Of a DNA stretch of 64,000 bases, positions 11,357-24,095 are shown piece after piece. Made by a program: the position numbers and the translations under genes. The notes under the pieces were generated by a model that did not search any database, was not told where the DNA came from, and was given only the letters and a program-made list of their open reading frames with translations. The stretch's first letter is position 1. The number at the start of each line of letters is the position of its first letter. Location: positions 744,001-808,000 of the forward strand of contig LUGG01000002.1 in the NCBI GenBank assembly GCA_001683735.1, read 5' to 3'. The stretch is from Grifola frondosa. Lineage: Eukaryota > Basidiomycota > Agaricomycetes > Polyporales > Grifolaceae.

Positions 11357-13610
11357 ATGTTGTCACTATGGCTCTTGAGCTTCCTGTTTTCATATCCTGT
11401 CTATAATAATGCTCTCTATGTGTCCTCAACGGCACAGACTATGATTGACGGCAACACTGGACGAACCGATCACGGTGTGCTCAAACGTTTCGTCGCCCAA
11501 CCAACACAAGGTTGGGAAGTGAATGACATTTTAGAGGCAGCTGAGGTCAGTCGCTTTCAAATGTTGCTGCTGGCTCAAGATAGATCTGCTTCATGGTTGT
11601 ATTCAGGCAGCGAACGCGGACGTTTGGCAAGTTGGACACTCGCATGTCGATATCTTCTCGCACAACGACTTTCAGTCACCTTTGAATGACGCAAAACTCC
11701 TTCTGCAAAGTCAATCTCAAATACCCAATACACATGCTAGTCAGCCACCAGTGCGACTGTCCCCTGGATCATGGGATTTAAGTTCCCTTGCAAACACTAC
11801 CTATCACTCGTCATACCACCCCTTATACGAGATCGAAGAGTTTATGCAGGAAATGGCGGAACAGTATCCTGGCTTCGTGCAGCTTGTCAACCTAGGACAC
11901 TCGGCGGAAGGGCGAGAGATGTTTGCAATGAGATTGTCGAAGACAAGGAGTTATCCGACAGAAAAGGCGCAGCTGCAGGAAGCGCCAAGAAACTGGGCTT
12001 CGTTGTTACGGGTGCCAACATGCACGAGAGGTCCGTTTCTCCTCGATAAATGTATCTATGTCACACTTACCACTATTCGTGTCCAGTGGATTGCCACTTC
12101 TACAGCTTTATATTTGGCACACGCTCTTGTCGCAAGTGCATCTGAGCCGCACACATTATCTTCATTACTCGATTACTACGTAAGCCAAAATAATTCCACT
12201 CTGTTCTCCCAATTTGCGTGTCTCGAATGTGAAATTTCTTCCCGATGGGAGCAATGCTCAAAACGTGTCTTGTTATCTTCCAGGAGTTCCACATCGTGCC
12301 TATCCCGAACCCTGATGGTTATGTTTACACATGGGAAACTGATCGTTACTGGTGAGCTGGCCAACATACCACTTGTATCTCACATCGCCTTCCAATTCTG
12401 CGTCTTGACTGATTGTCCCCAAAGGTATAAGAACCGACAGATTTTGGGCCCTAACGAGAAATGCATTGGATTGGATATGAACAGGTATGTATTGTATTTA
12501 TCGGTTGTTACCTGTCACGATTCTGATTCTGTTCTTATCAGAAATTGGGTATGTATCTGCGCTCCATAGACATAGCTTATCTGACGTTATCATTTGTCTG
12601 GCTTCTCTTCTATTATCCAACTATGCTACTATCGCAGGGCTACAAATGGAAACCCAGGGCTCAATATCCTGACTTCAACGTATCTTCGTCAGCGCGGCGT
12701 CCTTCCGAAGGTACCAGATCCTTGCTCCCATTGGTATCCGGGTCACCGCCCCTTCGAGTCCCCGGAGGTGAACAATATCGCAAACTACATCACAACACTC
12801 CCTGCGCTCAAGGCGTACGTGGATCTGAGGAGCTATGGTCAGATGCGTGAGTATGAGGATCATATCGCGTACCTCAGTCGCTGATTGCTTTTGCCTTTCA
12901 CGTGTGATCTGCGTGTAGTATCAATACCATATTCTTTTCATTGTAAGAAGGCTCCCAAAGATGCCGAAGACCTCATGGAAGCTGCTCTTGGTGCTGTGAG
13001 TGCAATTAAGCAGGTGCATGGAACTGCCTTCACAGTAAGCATGCTGTTTATATCGACATGTGAAGATTCTCATCCGCTTTCTCATAGTCCGGCAGCTTAT
13101 GTTCTATGCTATATAAGTGAGTATACATCACCTCAGCGATCCCCCTATGTCTTGAGCGATGCTCACATTACTTGATGCTCCTATTAGAGCGCCGGGAAAC
13201 GTTGTCGACTGGATGTACGCCAGAGCTGGCGTTAAATTCTCTTATTCTGTATTTTTGCGAGATACCGGAACGGTACGTAGAAATTTCTCCGAAATTCTGT
13301 GTGAGAATGAAGCTGACGATATCACCATCATAGTACGGCTTTTCTCTACCTGCCGAATGGATCCGCCCTGTTGGAGAGGAGACTGCTAACATGATCCAGT
13401 TCCTTGCTGGTTTCATCTCTAGCAGAAAACGTGTGTTGTTTTTGGTCACCGTTCGTAAACAAAGTCTAATTAACTGCACAGCGTGAAATCTTTGTTCTGT
13501 ATCTGGAGCGATCTGCGGGCATCATCTATGATATATCTGTGCTTGTCATTCCCGTTGTTGTTTTGTATGCTCTGTTACCAGTGTATAATCTTCTCAATTT
13601 GTACCAGTAA
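11357..13610 (+). pseudogene. M14 carboxypeptidase-like (Ecm14-type) gene, catalytically defective and frame-broken
   Basis: A many-exon gene with an N-terminal hydrophobic leader (MLSLWLLSFLFSYPVYNNAL), a prodomain-like segment, and a metallocarboxypeptidase fold: TYHSSYHPLYEIEEFMQEMA, FHIVPIPNPDGYVYTW, LDMNRNWGYKW, PCSHWYPGHRPFESPE, APGNVVDWMYARAGVKFSYS, FLRDTGTYGFSLPAEWIRPV. The NRNW segment depends on a 7-nt exon (12542-12548). A late hydrophobic stretch (IPVVVLYALLPVYNLL) may anchor it. Three features are odd. Frame shifts are needed near 11945-11985, at the HxxE zinc motif (12018-12030) and near 12665-12710. The third zinc ligand expected in a DLHSYGQ-type motif is Arg (DLRSYGQM). The catalytic Glu expected before LRDTG is Phe. 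Fungal Ecm14 is a known pseudoenzyme of this family, so loss of catalysis may be ancestral. Whether the frame breaks are real or assembly error is open; C-terminal splicing is uncertain. Confidence 0.7.
12542..12548 (+). other. Seven-nucleotide microexon of the M14 gene
   Basis: AAATTGG sits between a TTATCAG acceptor and a GTATGT donor. It completes the Arg codon left open at 12484 and adds Asn-Trp, after which the next exon (from 12638) continues GYKW in phase. This rebuilds the NRNW motif of M14 peptidases, which supports it strongly. Confidence 0.7.
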
Positions 13611-14418
13611 TCGGAATATCTCTAGAGGCTCTCGGGCCAGATCTAGTCAACTGATTCCGGCCCTTATCAGACGCACCGGGAACCATTCCTGATCTGATTC
13701 CCGCTCTAATCACCTAGAGGCGCTCTTCTGAGATTCACGAGTGAGTCGCCATTCCCCGTTCCGCAACAGCTCGCTTTTTACGCGTGTGTTACGCAGCGGT
13801 GCCCCATTTGCGGCGTGGGTCCGAGCCTGGGCCACGATCATGCTGTTCGACGCGAGCCAAATATCACAGCATTACATCAAAAAACAAACAAACAGGTTCT
13901 GGGGTATCAAGCATTGGCCGCCCGTTCAGTGCTCGAGGTGATGCAAAATGCAGTGCTACGGGGGTGCTATACTGAAGCTACATATCTGGATCGTGCAGAA
14001 CTGCATGGTTGTCGCTAACTGCACTAAATCGAGAACAATGGGCACGCTGCGTTAGACTATGATCCTGTACCTGGGTCCTGTACTGCCTGAATAGCCAACG
14101 CCTTCATGCTGTGGATCCGACGTCAATTAATTCTAAGCGGCATTGTACTCTGAATCGAAGGGATTGTAACCAAGTCACTTACTCCTTCTATAACGCACAT
14201 TAGTCCAATTTGTTGCTCGACTAGTTGAAATTGAAACCCCGATTATTGCGGCTCGGGAGAACAGGGCGCTTAAATGCTACCCTCCTCGCAGCGTGCCAGA
14301 TCGAGTACCCTGCAGGCCACAACGTCCATCACAGCCTGTCTCTATATCTTCTTAGAAATATCGCCCTAATGTCTTTCTACTCACGCTGCTTTACGTTCTG
14401 AACTCCCCAGCCCTTGCC
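13611..14418. other. Intergenic region (M14 3' side to ATG13 promoter)
   Basis: No gene supported; short frames only. The right end is the presumed ATG13 promoter. Confidence 0.5.
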
Positions 14419-16814
14419 ATGTCCAATGATGAGTCCCAGAAGGCTGACCAGATAGCTCACAGGTTATACACTAAGCTCATTCTAGTCGTGAACCATGCGA
14501 GGGCAACGGCTGAGCCGTCTGAGGATGCCAAAATCGACCATTGGGTGCGCACTTATTATATCTTTCGGGGTGCTTTCACTGACACACTTATGTAGTTCAA
14601 TCTCGATATTCCGGACCCTGATATCTTCAGACGACATACCCGTATCTACCGCTCCATATCCACCACCCATTATGTCCCCGTGTTTCAGCTCCAGGTCCTA
14701 TTATGTGTCCCCGAGCTGACCAATAACCAAGTACTTGCTCACCTTGCTCCTGATTCATCTCGTCTCCGTATCGAACCTACCCCCAAGTACATCCTGCTCG
14801 AGACGTGGGACCTCGTATTCACGCCTGCCCACACGCAGCAAGAAGTCTTTGCTGCTACCATGTACAAGCACAGCTTAACGCTGTTCCGAAGCATCTTCAC
14901 TATGCTTCGTATTCTGCCATCATGGAAGCTGGCCAGGCGTCTGCGTAGACGTGGGGCAGGTGGTCGGGGTGGTAATTTCAGTATAGAGCTTCATGTACAA
15001 GGTCCAGAAGAGGGTGGTGAGACGGTCGAAGGCATTTTGGGATTTGGTGAGTCATATCGATCGTCTGATACCCTAACTATCACTGAGTGCGCGTTAGGCA
15101 TGCCTCCTGCACCTACAGCACCGGCATTCTCAACAGATTCGCACTCATTTCCGAAGATCACACACGCCACTGGCTGTTTCGCGTTCTCCGCGACATATTT
15201 GACTTCGCCGAACTTCCAGCTGGAATCGCTGGAATCAGTGCTTTCCTCACGCTTCCTCTCGCTGGACGAAGGACCGGACTTCACGCCAACTCTCGTGAAG
15301 AACCAGCAGCGCGACTCCATCTCTGGTTCACCAGGTAGTCTTCCTGTCCGTACGTCGCTCCCGCGTCTCCCCCCTAGGTCCATCGCAGACAGGTTTGTGC
15401 TTCCGCCTGCCGTGCACACGCGCACAACGTCTCTCCCAGGTCTTGGAGGTAGTAGCCCGCGCGGAATGCAACCAGTTGCGCTGCCAGGTGCGCGCCGTCC
15501 ATCCAATGCGGGAATAGGTACCGCTGGATCGACTTCAGGGATGTCAGACGGGTCATCGTCGAGACAAGGAGCCGGGTCGACGAGCTCCCGGGACGATGCT
15601 GTGTCCACGCTTGCAGCGCGGTTGAGAAGAGAGAGCATGGGTGCAGGAAGGGGATATGTGAGTGCATTCTCGCCTGTCATCATCCCTCAACACTCACGTG
15701 CCGCGTCCAGGATGGCCCCTCGCCAGGTCCTGTCCCTATTCGCCAGCAAGCTCTCAGCACGGTGAACCCGTTCAAGTCTTCCACGCTTTCGTCAGGATCT
15801 CCGTCCCTTCACTCAGCGTCACACTCGTTGCGACAGCACTCCCCCTTGTCGTCCGCCGGCGGTCCGTCACTTCCTGCACGCCCGGCGCACACATCGCCTA
15901 CATCATCTCGCCTGCCTGTCCCTCCGTCACCTATTGGCATTGGAAGCAAGATGCCATCGTCACCCGTGACACCACTGCGACCGTCCCCCCATTTGCGCCA
16001 TCAAGTTTAGGTGACAGGCAGTCAGTGGCGTCTGCGGATGGTGCTATTATAGGAGCTATGGATGGATCGCCAAGAATGAGTGGGAAGAGATATTCAAGTA
16101 GCTTTGGACACCGCTATGCGGTAACAGGGGGCGTAGGTAGTGAAGGGAGTGCAGGGAGTGGAGCGAAGGAGGGCGCAGTGAGTATCCACTTCACCCTCCT
16201 GCATATGGTATGGTCTCTGAAAGTAGTTATAGAACACATCTTTCGTGAGCGCCACAGCAGACGACGACGATATTTCTGCTTTCGTGCAAGAGATTGACTC
16301 ACGCAAGCCCCTTGGCGCTATGCGTGATCAGGGCGCGCCTGTCGCGGGACCTTCGGAAGATCGCGACGCCACTGTGGGCCGCACTACTAGTACAGCATCG
16401 CGAGCGCGAACGCTCTCCATGCCACAGCCTATGCTCACCACCGAGTCCGCGGTAGATGAGCTGCGCGAGATGAACGAGACGTTTTTGGCGAGTCTGCAGG
16501 GCCTCGGGAGTAGACGACGAGAACAGGATGACGCTGCCCGTGCCGCTCGGCGCAGTACGAGCGGGAGCGCGTCTGGAACACGGAGGTTAGCAGATCCGAT
16601 TGCGTATGTGGGCAGTGCTGCGCGGCAGGAGGGTGTGCCTCTGGAGGGTGCGAGGGTGCCGTCGAGCGGGTTTACTCTGCCTCCAGCATATGTACGGCCC
16701 CGATTTGGATCAACAGGGAGCGCGAGGTCAGCGGCGAGTATCACGTCAGAGGAAGTGCTAGGGCGCATGGATCCGGAGATCGGGGATGAACGACGAAGAA
16801 GCCGTGGTCCATAG
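14419..16814 (+). CDS. ATG13: Autophagy protein Atg13 (HORMA domain), one apparent 1-nt frame break
   Basis: Exons 14419-14544, 14596-15046, 15098-15657, 15711-16177 and 16233-16814 join in phase to about 728 residues if one base is added at the C6 run at 15985-15996. The N-terminal HORMA domain (residues ~1-230) shows the Atg13 opening MSNDESQKADQIAHRLYTKL, FNLDIPDPDIFRRHTRIYRS, and the strand LLLETWDL-like region (YILLETWDLVFTPAH). Atg13 is the regulatory partner of the Atg1 kinase and starts autophagosome formation; TORC1 phosphorylates its disordered tail. That tail is present here as a Ser/Pro-rich stretch with basidiomycete signatures (FQLESLESVLSSRFLSLDEG, SSLGDRQSVASADG, then DDDISAFVQEIDSRKPL). 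The break lies in a homopolymer within an essential gene, so sequence error is likelier than loss of function. Confidence 0.88.
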
Positions 16815-17552
16815 GAAGACGACGGCACCGTTGGAGAGCGGCTTCTATGTATCGCGCCCAGCTCTAGCGGATTTGCTTCGTGAGTCTTCGTTGTTTATGA
16901 GATTGTTCTTGCTCGCTGCGAGAGATGTCAAGGGATATGTATGCAGGGCAACTATTGTTTTCTGTTTTCACGGTTTGGTAATACCATCTATGTAGCATGC
17001 ATTTTATTCAGTGGACGTTTGGACGGCGTCCGTACAGGTGTTGCATTACTAGCTCATATTTTGCTTCAAATACAGTCGGTCGTAGAGGCTTCGATGTACA
17101 TATCATTGTATGCCATTATGTTGCGGATACGCCGGATCAGGAGTTTTGTCATACCCCAAGCTCGTGGTAAAGCTCTTTGGGTTTGAAGAAGGCTATCTGT
17201 ATAACTCCAGTGATACAACGACACGGCACTCGCAAGACGAAGTAAATGAGCTCACCCCGACTCAGTGCCGAACTATTGGTGAGCCACGAGGGTTTCATAG
17301 TACTGTGCGGTCAGTCACAAGGAGACACAGCATGGGCATTTGACCGTGTGGTTTGGGCACTCGTTGTGGGGATCGCCCATCGGGATACAGAAATCGTAAC
17401 ATTGTATTGTACACAACAGACCAGTATTTTACCTCGTCGAGAGATCACGGCATTACATCGTATCGATATCTTACCGTCCCCAATACACTGTTTATCGTCA
17501 CAACAAGGATACACTCAATGCATCTCGCGACAGTGTTTAGTCGGCGGGGCGG
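16815..17552. other. Convergent intergenic region (ATG13 / PTR2)
   Basis: Both flanking genes end here, so it should hold two 3' UTRs and terminators. Short frames only, none supported. Confidence 0.5.
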
Positions 17553-19780
17553 TCAGTCTTGCTCCGCGACCAGATGGCCTTCTGAGATGTTGTTGAGTTC
17601 ATCTTCCTGTGAGTCGAGGTGGCGGAATTGGATCCAGAAGATAGTCCCAGAAACACCAGCGAGAACACCCATCACGCCGTAGTTCCATACGAGCAGGGGG
17701 CGGATGAAAGCGCTAAAGAGCTACATCAGAATCTGCTCGCAATCGCACGTGAAATACAGCACTCACAGACGAAGGCCTCGCCGATGGCGCTGGAGATAGC
17801 GGACATGAACAGGAATATAGACATGACGAGCGAACGCATGTTCTTCGGCGCCTTCGTGAATGCGTACTCGAGGCCAGTGATGGACGCCAAGATCTCGGAG
17901 AACGCGATGAGCACGTAGCTGCCAGTCTGGATCCACACGTTTAGCGAAGACACGAGGGGGTTGCCATCCGCGTCCTGACAAGTCGCGACGTAGTACCCGC
18001 ACGGGTTCGTCTTGTAGATGTAGTGCTGCACGACCGCGGCCCAAATCATCGCGGCCGCGCCGGTGAAGAACCCGGCGGTGATCTTCTTGATGGGCGAGAA
18101 ATTGATGCCCAGGCGGCGCAGGGCGGGGTAGACGAGTATGTCGCAGATGGGGATGAAGATGATGAGCGCGAAGGGATCCAGGTTCGAGAGCACGTCGTTG
18201 GGTACGCCATTCGTGGTCATCGTCGCGGCTTGTGACGTCAGGTTGTTGTTCAACTGGTTGTAGGAGAGCCCTGTAGGATGAAAGTGTCAGCAACGAACAA
18301 CGCGCAAGGGGATAAGTAATTCTCACAGTAGAGGGGGTACCAGAGGAACACTGCGCAGGCCTTGAAGCCACGCTTGACTTCGTCGACCCACTGGTCGTCG
18401 AAAGTCATCCAAGCGGGGAGCAACTCGCCCTTGAAGTTACTAGGCTTCGCAGATTCCCAGAAATCGTCCGCCTGGAAATTACTGACAGTCTTGATCGGGT
18501 TCCATGACCACCTGCCCTTCATCGCAAGCCGCCAGATACGCAAAGAGCCGGAAAGAACGGAGCCGGACGGAGGCGATTTCACATAGCGGTTGCGACCGAA
18601 GAGCAAGACAAAGGGACAGAGGAGGAATATCGCGGTGGGAAGAGTGAACGCAAGGTAGTAGCCAACATACTGACGACAAGAACATGTCAGCAAAGGTCGG
18701 AGACATAATTGGATGGAAGATATCTTCACCTTCTCGGAGTATGACATGGCGATTTGCCCGATGAGAGCACCGATGTTAGTAAACAAGTAAAAATACTGTA
18801 ACGCCATCGCCATGCTTTAATTTTTGTCTCAACCACCACAGCTGAACTACTGACCATGTATATTCTCGAAGTTGTCATGGTCGGGTCGACAATGACTCTC
18901 TCACCGCTCTTCGTGGTGAGACAAACAGCCTCGTTCGCTTGTACTGTTCAGCGACCAGGGGTGAGATGTTCGCCTTGAAACCTCCAGTACCAAGTCCCAT
19001 GATAATCAGCGCGATGATGAAACACGCGAGGGAGCCGTTGGGGTGATTGATGACACCGGGAATCGAGGAAATTACAAGCAAGGTATGTCCGAACAAAGCA
19101 ATGCCGACGGCCACGCAGATCGTCTTGAAACGCCCCCACCGTGTGTCCGCCATGTAGGCTCCGAAAAGAGGAATGACATAAACCCTGCATACAGTGACCT
19201 GAATTCAGATAAAAGACCAGAAATAAGGACAAACGTACGTACCAGAAAGAATTAAACGTGTTGAGACCAGTAGAGGCACGCTGGCCCAGTCCGAGAGCAC
19301 CAGCTTGGCCGCTCTTGCTCGGCGAAGATCCTGTTCGTGAACCAGGAGGAAGGGGCTGCTGGATGAAATTTGTCTACGCGGAGAACAGCTCGATCAGACG
19401 CCAGCTCGGGTAACACCGCTATCAGTGAAGAAAATATTTACGCACGAACACCACAGTAGATCCATAGTAGGAGAACCGTTCCGCAAGCTCTACGAAAGCG
19501 ATCACTGTGAAAAACAAGCAGCGCTCAGCATCGGATGATGGTCACACGAGTAGTGACACTCACGGTAAGCGGTCCATGGAAGGGCGTCGGAGACGCGCCT
19601 GAGCGTCTCGCGCTCCTCGTCGGTTGGGAACTCCAAGCCGTCATGAATGCCATCGAGCTCGGCCTGTGACACCTCGGCCGACGAAACAGCTTTCTTCTCG
19701 TCCACCCCAAGACGGGCTTCGTCTCTCTTGGCCTCGGCATAGCCAGCGAAGGCGGCATCGTCAGTTTGCAGGCCTGCCAT
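17553..19780 (-). CDS. PTR2: Proton-coupled oligopeptide transporter, PTR2/POT family
   Basis: A multi-exon minus-strand gene of about 600 residues. The acidic N-terminal tail starts at the ATG at 19780 (MAGLQTDDAAFAG). The transporter core has the POT proton-coupling motif ExxER (VELAERFSYYGS), LFGAYMADTRWGRFKTI, the PTR2 signature GLGTGGFKANISPLVAEQY and the second signature FYLFTNIGALIGQ, then several membrane helices. It ends LLVWNYGVMGVLAG and a short hydrophilic tail finishing LVAEQD at 17553-17555. The protein imports di- and tripeptides across the plasma membrane with protons. Two apparent 1-nt breaks occur: one just after VAEQYKRTRLFV (about 18920) and one at the last intron (about 17700-17765), where the strong GTGAGT donor leads to a stop and only a weaker GTCTGT donor keeps frame. 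Both could be base-run errors. Convergent with ATG13. Confidence 0.88.
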
Positions 19781-21280
19781 GTTGCTCACCGAATAGTACT
19801 ATGAATGACTCGAAAGGATTAACTGGCGGAAGGGAGTCGCAAGAGGAGTGTCGCTCTGGACGGCAAGAGTGGATCCTCCGACTCGAGTTTTTATATAACC
19901 ACATGGTGCTAGATGGTGCTCAAACTCTCGTGATCCACTGTGAGCTTGAGGAGCATCTGGCATCTCTCCCCGCGGTGGCGTCAACCGTTGTGCCTGAGCG
20001 CTACATTGCACTTCGCAAATTTTTTTTGAAAACTCCGCGATGCAGAAGTAAAAAGGCTCGCCAACACAGTGCCGGGGCATAAGAATACTTGATAGTTAGG
20101 ATAGCATTGCGCCTGGGTCTATTATAGCTTCGGTCCTTCGAACAGATTCTTTCGCGTGCGGTGGACGTGACTCGGCGAAATTGACGATAGACTGCGTCTC
20201 CAGTAAGCTGGACAAGTGGTGTGGAGTTTCAGAACATTTATAGCTCCGGACGGATGAAAGAGGCGATGGTAGAAAGTTGAGTTGATGTGTTCGATCTGTG
20301 GCAGATCATTGTGCCACAGTGCACCATATGGACTCCTCCTCCAGATCCGGCCATGCTATTTTTGATTTCATTTTCCTCCAGTCGCTTGCACATTAAAAAA
20401 GCTTTGATGCAACGATTCCCAACGAATGTCGCAATTTTGCCTTGAGCGAGTTCACCGTCGAGATCCTGGCAAATTTCCTCGTCCTCCGCGGCGATATTCG
20501 CACCAATCACAAGGAGGCCTCATGCTAGGAATTTCGTGCATCGCATCAATCCGCCTGCTCTTATCACTCCCGGAGCCCATGATATCTTTCGTTCATCCAT
20601 TTCAAGTTTGACCACACATCCTGTCGATTCTAGTCACAATTGAACGCCCTTGGACCTCATGATGGCGTCCTTGGAACTCACCAATGGGCCCACATGGATA
20701 TTGGCGAATATCCCGGAAATGTGAGTACTCACAAAAGCTATGACAATTCGCGGTGCGTAGTCCTGAATCCTCATGCCGCAGGCAGCAGTGCTGAAGCTTG
20801 TAGCCACTTACGCATACGCCGCAGACGAGTCTATCGCTTTCCGGGGCCCTTTTCTCTTGCAATTTGGTCATCGCTCTCCGTCGATGGCCGTCCTTTCCGA
20901 CAATCCACCACACACGGCAGCACACGGCTACCAAAAGAGAATCGGCAAGGATCCGCTGCAAGATCAATTCTCCTTCCAGGCACCTTGCTGAACGATCTTC
21001 TCGGCAGGTGCAGCGCGCCAGGCGTCGTGCCGGTGAAGTTTCGGCACTGCTCATGCGGAATCGACAGCTCCGTCCATGTGCATGACCTACGAAGTGTATT
21101 ATTGCGCGGGTCGCAATGACTACGTCGATGTGATTTTAAGGCCCATGGTGTCTTTGTTACGATCGAGCAGTACATCCGTTTTGCTGGAAACCAGCTAGGC
21201 TCAGAAAATGGTTCCCGAAAGCTCTAGACGAAAATGCTATTCCAGAATCTATTAGTAATTTGTATAACAACCGAAAATAT
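19781..21280. other. Intergenic region without a supported gene
   Basis: Short frames on both strands (for example 20238-20510 minus, 20602-21054 minus), none with a recognisable motif or a consistent splice join. Possibly remnants of a decayed gene. The left end carries the PTR2 promoter. Confidence 0.4.
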
Positions 21281-21366
21281 CCTTCGATAGCTCAGTTGGA
21301 AGAGCGCGAGACTGTAATTGGTTACTTGCTATCTCGATGTCGCTGGTTCGATCCCGGCTCGAAGGA
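21281..21366 (+). tRNA. tRNA-Tyr (GTA) with a short intron
   Basis: The acceptor stem CCTTCGA pairs with TCGAAGG, followed by discriminator A. The D arm reads TAGCTCAGTTGGAAGAGC, the anticodon arm GAGACTGTA, and the T arm GGTTCGATCCC. The anticodon GTA is followed by about 13-14 extra bases before the 3' anticodon-stem strand TCTC, which is the usual place for the intron in eukaryotic tRNA-Tyr. A C1-G72 pair and A73 also fit tRNA-Tyr. Confidence 0.9.
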
Positions 21367-22116
21367 AAATGTTCTTTAATTCTTTTTCTATCCACTTTTG
21401 TTGGATGCACTCTGTTATCATCTGTCGTGTGTTTGATGCGATGATTTCTCGCCGGAAGACAGTACGTACAATGATTGGAATACGCCAACTCACCCTCACC
21501 AACAGCTCATATTTACCTCAGTGAAAATGGGCCAGGGATGTGTCGTAGTGGTGATAGCGCATAGGGCCACGTAACGAAGTATAGCCCAATGATGGATAGC
21601 AATCAAAGCCGCTGCGAAGGTGTGAGGTTCGGCTGAGATGGAAGAGGCCCAAAACAAACCATGTCGCACGGTGGTGCATGAGTTCCAATGATGCTGTCAA
21701 GGAACACAGTAGATCAATAACTGAAGTAAGTTTTAAACATTTCAGTATGCTCCTTCGAGCCCTTCTCTTTCCACCACTGAGAAAAAATGTCAGTGCCTGG
21801 GGAAAGATGGATCAGGTGGCACAGGCTAACATCTGCTGTCAAAAGAGTGAAACGGATGAACCCGAACATCCCAGAGCACTTTCTATCATAGCTTCAAGCT
21901 TCGATCAAAATATTATAAATATTCTTATACATAGATGATAAACCTACGGTGATGTTCAGAGGCTGTACTCGAACGCTTGGGGCATCTCCAACTCTCCATG
22001 CTATGGCCTTCTCCCAGGAATTCTAGCAGTTTTCCGTTTCCTGATCCAGCTGCCGTAGCTGCGCTCGTGGCAGTTGAGCATGGCAGCACTTGTTCGGAGC
22101 GCAACATTAATATCAA
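21367..22116. other. Intergenic region after tRNA-Tyr
   Basis: A TTCTTTTTC pyrimidine run about ten bases after the tRNA could stop RNA polymerase III. Otherwise no feature is supported. Confidence 0.4.
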
Positions 22117-24095
22117 TCAATATATTGCACCAGACGCAGTAGGCAGTGTAACTCTGAAGACCATGAACTGATTATCGTTATCAATTCCTGCGTCAAAAGG
22201 CACCCCTAATGCAACTCCTTGCGTGCTAAGGAAGTCATTATCCGCCTGCGGATGCTCTCATTAGAGATGTCCTGGAAGGAAGGTAAGAAGACTCACGGCG
22301 GTAAAGAGGAAGAAGTCCTGGGGGAACTCGGGGTCCCTGCACGAAGCAAGAGCTAACGATTCCCACTTAGCATCGATGAGTGTTTGGTCGGCGGGTTTGC
22401 CTGATTCACTGTCAGGTCAACTCGTGCTCTCCGGATCGGTCAGTGTGTCGCTCACCATTGTGGAGGCCAAACCGAGCGAGCTGCGTGTCGTCGATGAAGC
22501 TCACGAAGGAGACATATGTCCCCGGTGTGATACTCCCGTCTAATGTCCCATTGGTCGCGATGGGATTTCTCGGGTCGTCGAACTTTGTCGCATGGATGTC
22601 GGTAGCGGTGCTGATGTCCAGCAAATCCGCCTGCCTAAGTCCACCGCATCAGTCCCAGTTTCAATACTGCAGAACGCATAGTAGATGCGCACTTGTACGA
22701 CGACTTGTCGCTGCTGCCTCCGTGGCCATCCCCGTCCCGCGAGAGCACGAGAAAGATGTCGTCGCTCACAAAATGGAGCTCACTCGCAGCGCGCGTTTTG
22801 CCCTTCTTGCTCTGTGGGAGCGGCACCACGAACTCACCGACGAGCATCGGGCGGGCGACCAGCGGGTCGGAGATATCGTACGCAAGTAGTCGGGTGTAGC
22901 GCGACGTCGATTTGTTGTTGCCGCCATCCTGGATGGTGGCGGACTGCAGCAGAGCATAGAGGGTCGTGCCGCTCGGGTCTGCAGTAAGCCCTTCGAACCC
23001 TGGGAGTAATTGATGGTTGACCATCAGATAAGTTGTGGGCATACACGAGGTTTAGTACTGGCCTTGGTTTCCTGCACGCCCGGTAGCGGGATCCGTAGCC
23101 GACGTGAAGTTCAGTGCACCATTCTCTTCTAGTGGCAGTATCGCAGCGGGGGTTGGATAGTGTCCAATAGATCACCATTGGGACTCATGAGGTAGATGTA
23201 TGGTCCATACTCTTCGCTCACCCAAAACCTGCGCATGCGATGAGTTCCTCAGGAGCAGATTGTAGGATCTGATTAGCCGCTCACGTTCCATCCGCATTGA
23301 GAACGAGACCCTCTGCGTCAACGGTTAAGTGATCGTAGTTGGTGGAGGCGATGGGCATCTGAGGATCGGCGTCTGGAACCAGGGGAAAACCCCACTGCTG
23401 TGCCCGAACAGCCAGAGCATCCAAACCGCTGGTCTTTGTCATGTGGCGCTCGAAGTAGAGGAGCGTGTCGCGGTACGTCAATTGCAAGGTGTTCAAAGCG
23501 TCATCAAAGCTGAGGTTGTTGGCGCTATAGTACGGTGACAGAACGAAATCGATTTGATGTTGGCGAGCCTGATAGTCAATGGTGCCGTCCCTGCATAGTT
23601 TTCGACATTGATCATGATTCTGGACAAGAGGGAAAGGAAGAGTACAACGCACACATTGAACCCTCGGTCAGGCTGGACGATGAAGGTGCCTGCGAAGGTA
23701 CCGTCACTTCGCTGCAAAAAGGAGTCTCTCTTCAAGGCTATCGCACTTCCAATCCCTCCCAAGGTGTCGCCTTCACAACATATCAGCTCAAATTTCGCCT
23801 TGCACACGACAGGAAAACAACAACGTACCGGTGGATTCCGTAAAGTTAGATGGAATGAGCCCGAATGCGACGAGACCCTGATTGGCCCAATGAGGATCAG
23901 CAACTTCTGTCATCATATCAAGAATACCGCAGCACACCTTGTTCACGAACGTTTGCCCCGCGAGCTGCACCGACACAGCAAACGAAGGGTCCGGCTCCTC
24001 CGCCGAACGTCGCGACTCATTGAGCGGGTGTCCGAGCGTCGGCTGCAAGAACAGGGCCAGAAAAGCAAAATCAAGACCACCCCAAGGGTCATCAT
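22117..24095 (-). CDS. Secreted protein with phytase-like (esterase-like activity of phytase) domain
   Basis: A multi-exon minus-strand gene. A signal peptide starts near 24095 (MMTLGVVLILL), but the mature frame (PTLGHPLNESRRSAEEPDPS) follows only if one T is added to the T4 run near 24060. The body shows the domain: LVAFGLIPSNFTESTGDTLG, GTFIVQPDRGFN, TYRDTLLYFERH, VSEEYGPYIYLMSPNGDLLD, GFEGLTADPSGTTLYALLQS and HFVSDDIFLVLSRDGDG. The end reads FPQDFFLFTA, then DNQFMVFRVTLPTASGAIY and stop at 22117. Family members are predicted secreted beta-propeller-like proteins; true substrates are not known and phytase activity is not established. A second 1-nt break lies in the G5 run near 23150 (an extra base would keep the frame). 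Both breaks sit in base runs, which points to sequence error. Confidence 0.75.

Noticed and set aside
9917..13610. Metabolite cluster around the methyltransferase
   Set aside because: No synthase, P450 or tailoring genes nearby; neighbours are housekeeping.
20238..21054. Two minus-strand frames after PTR2
   Set aside because: No motif or coherent intron structure.
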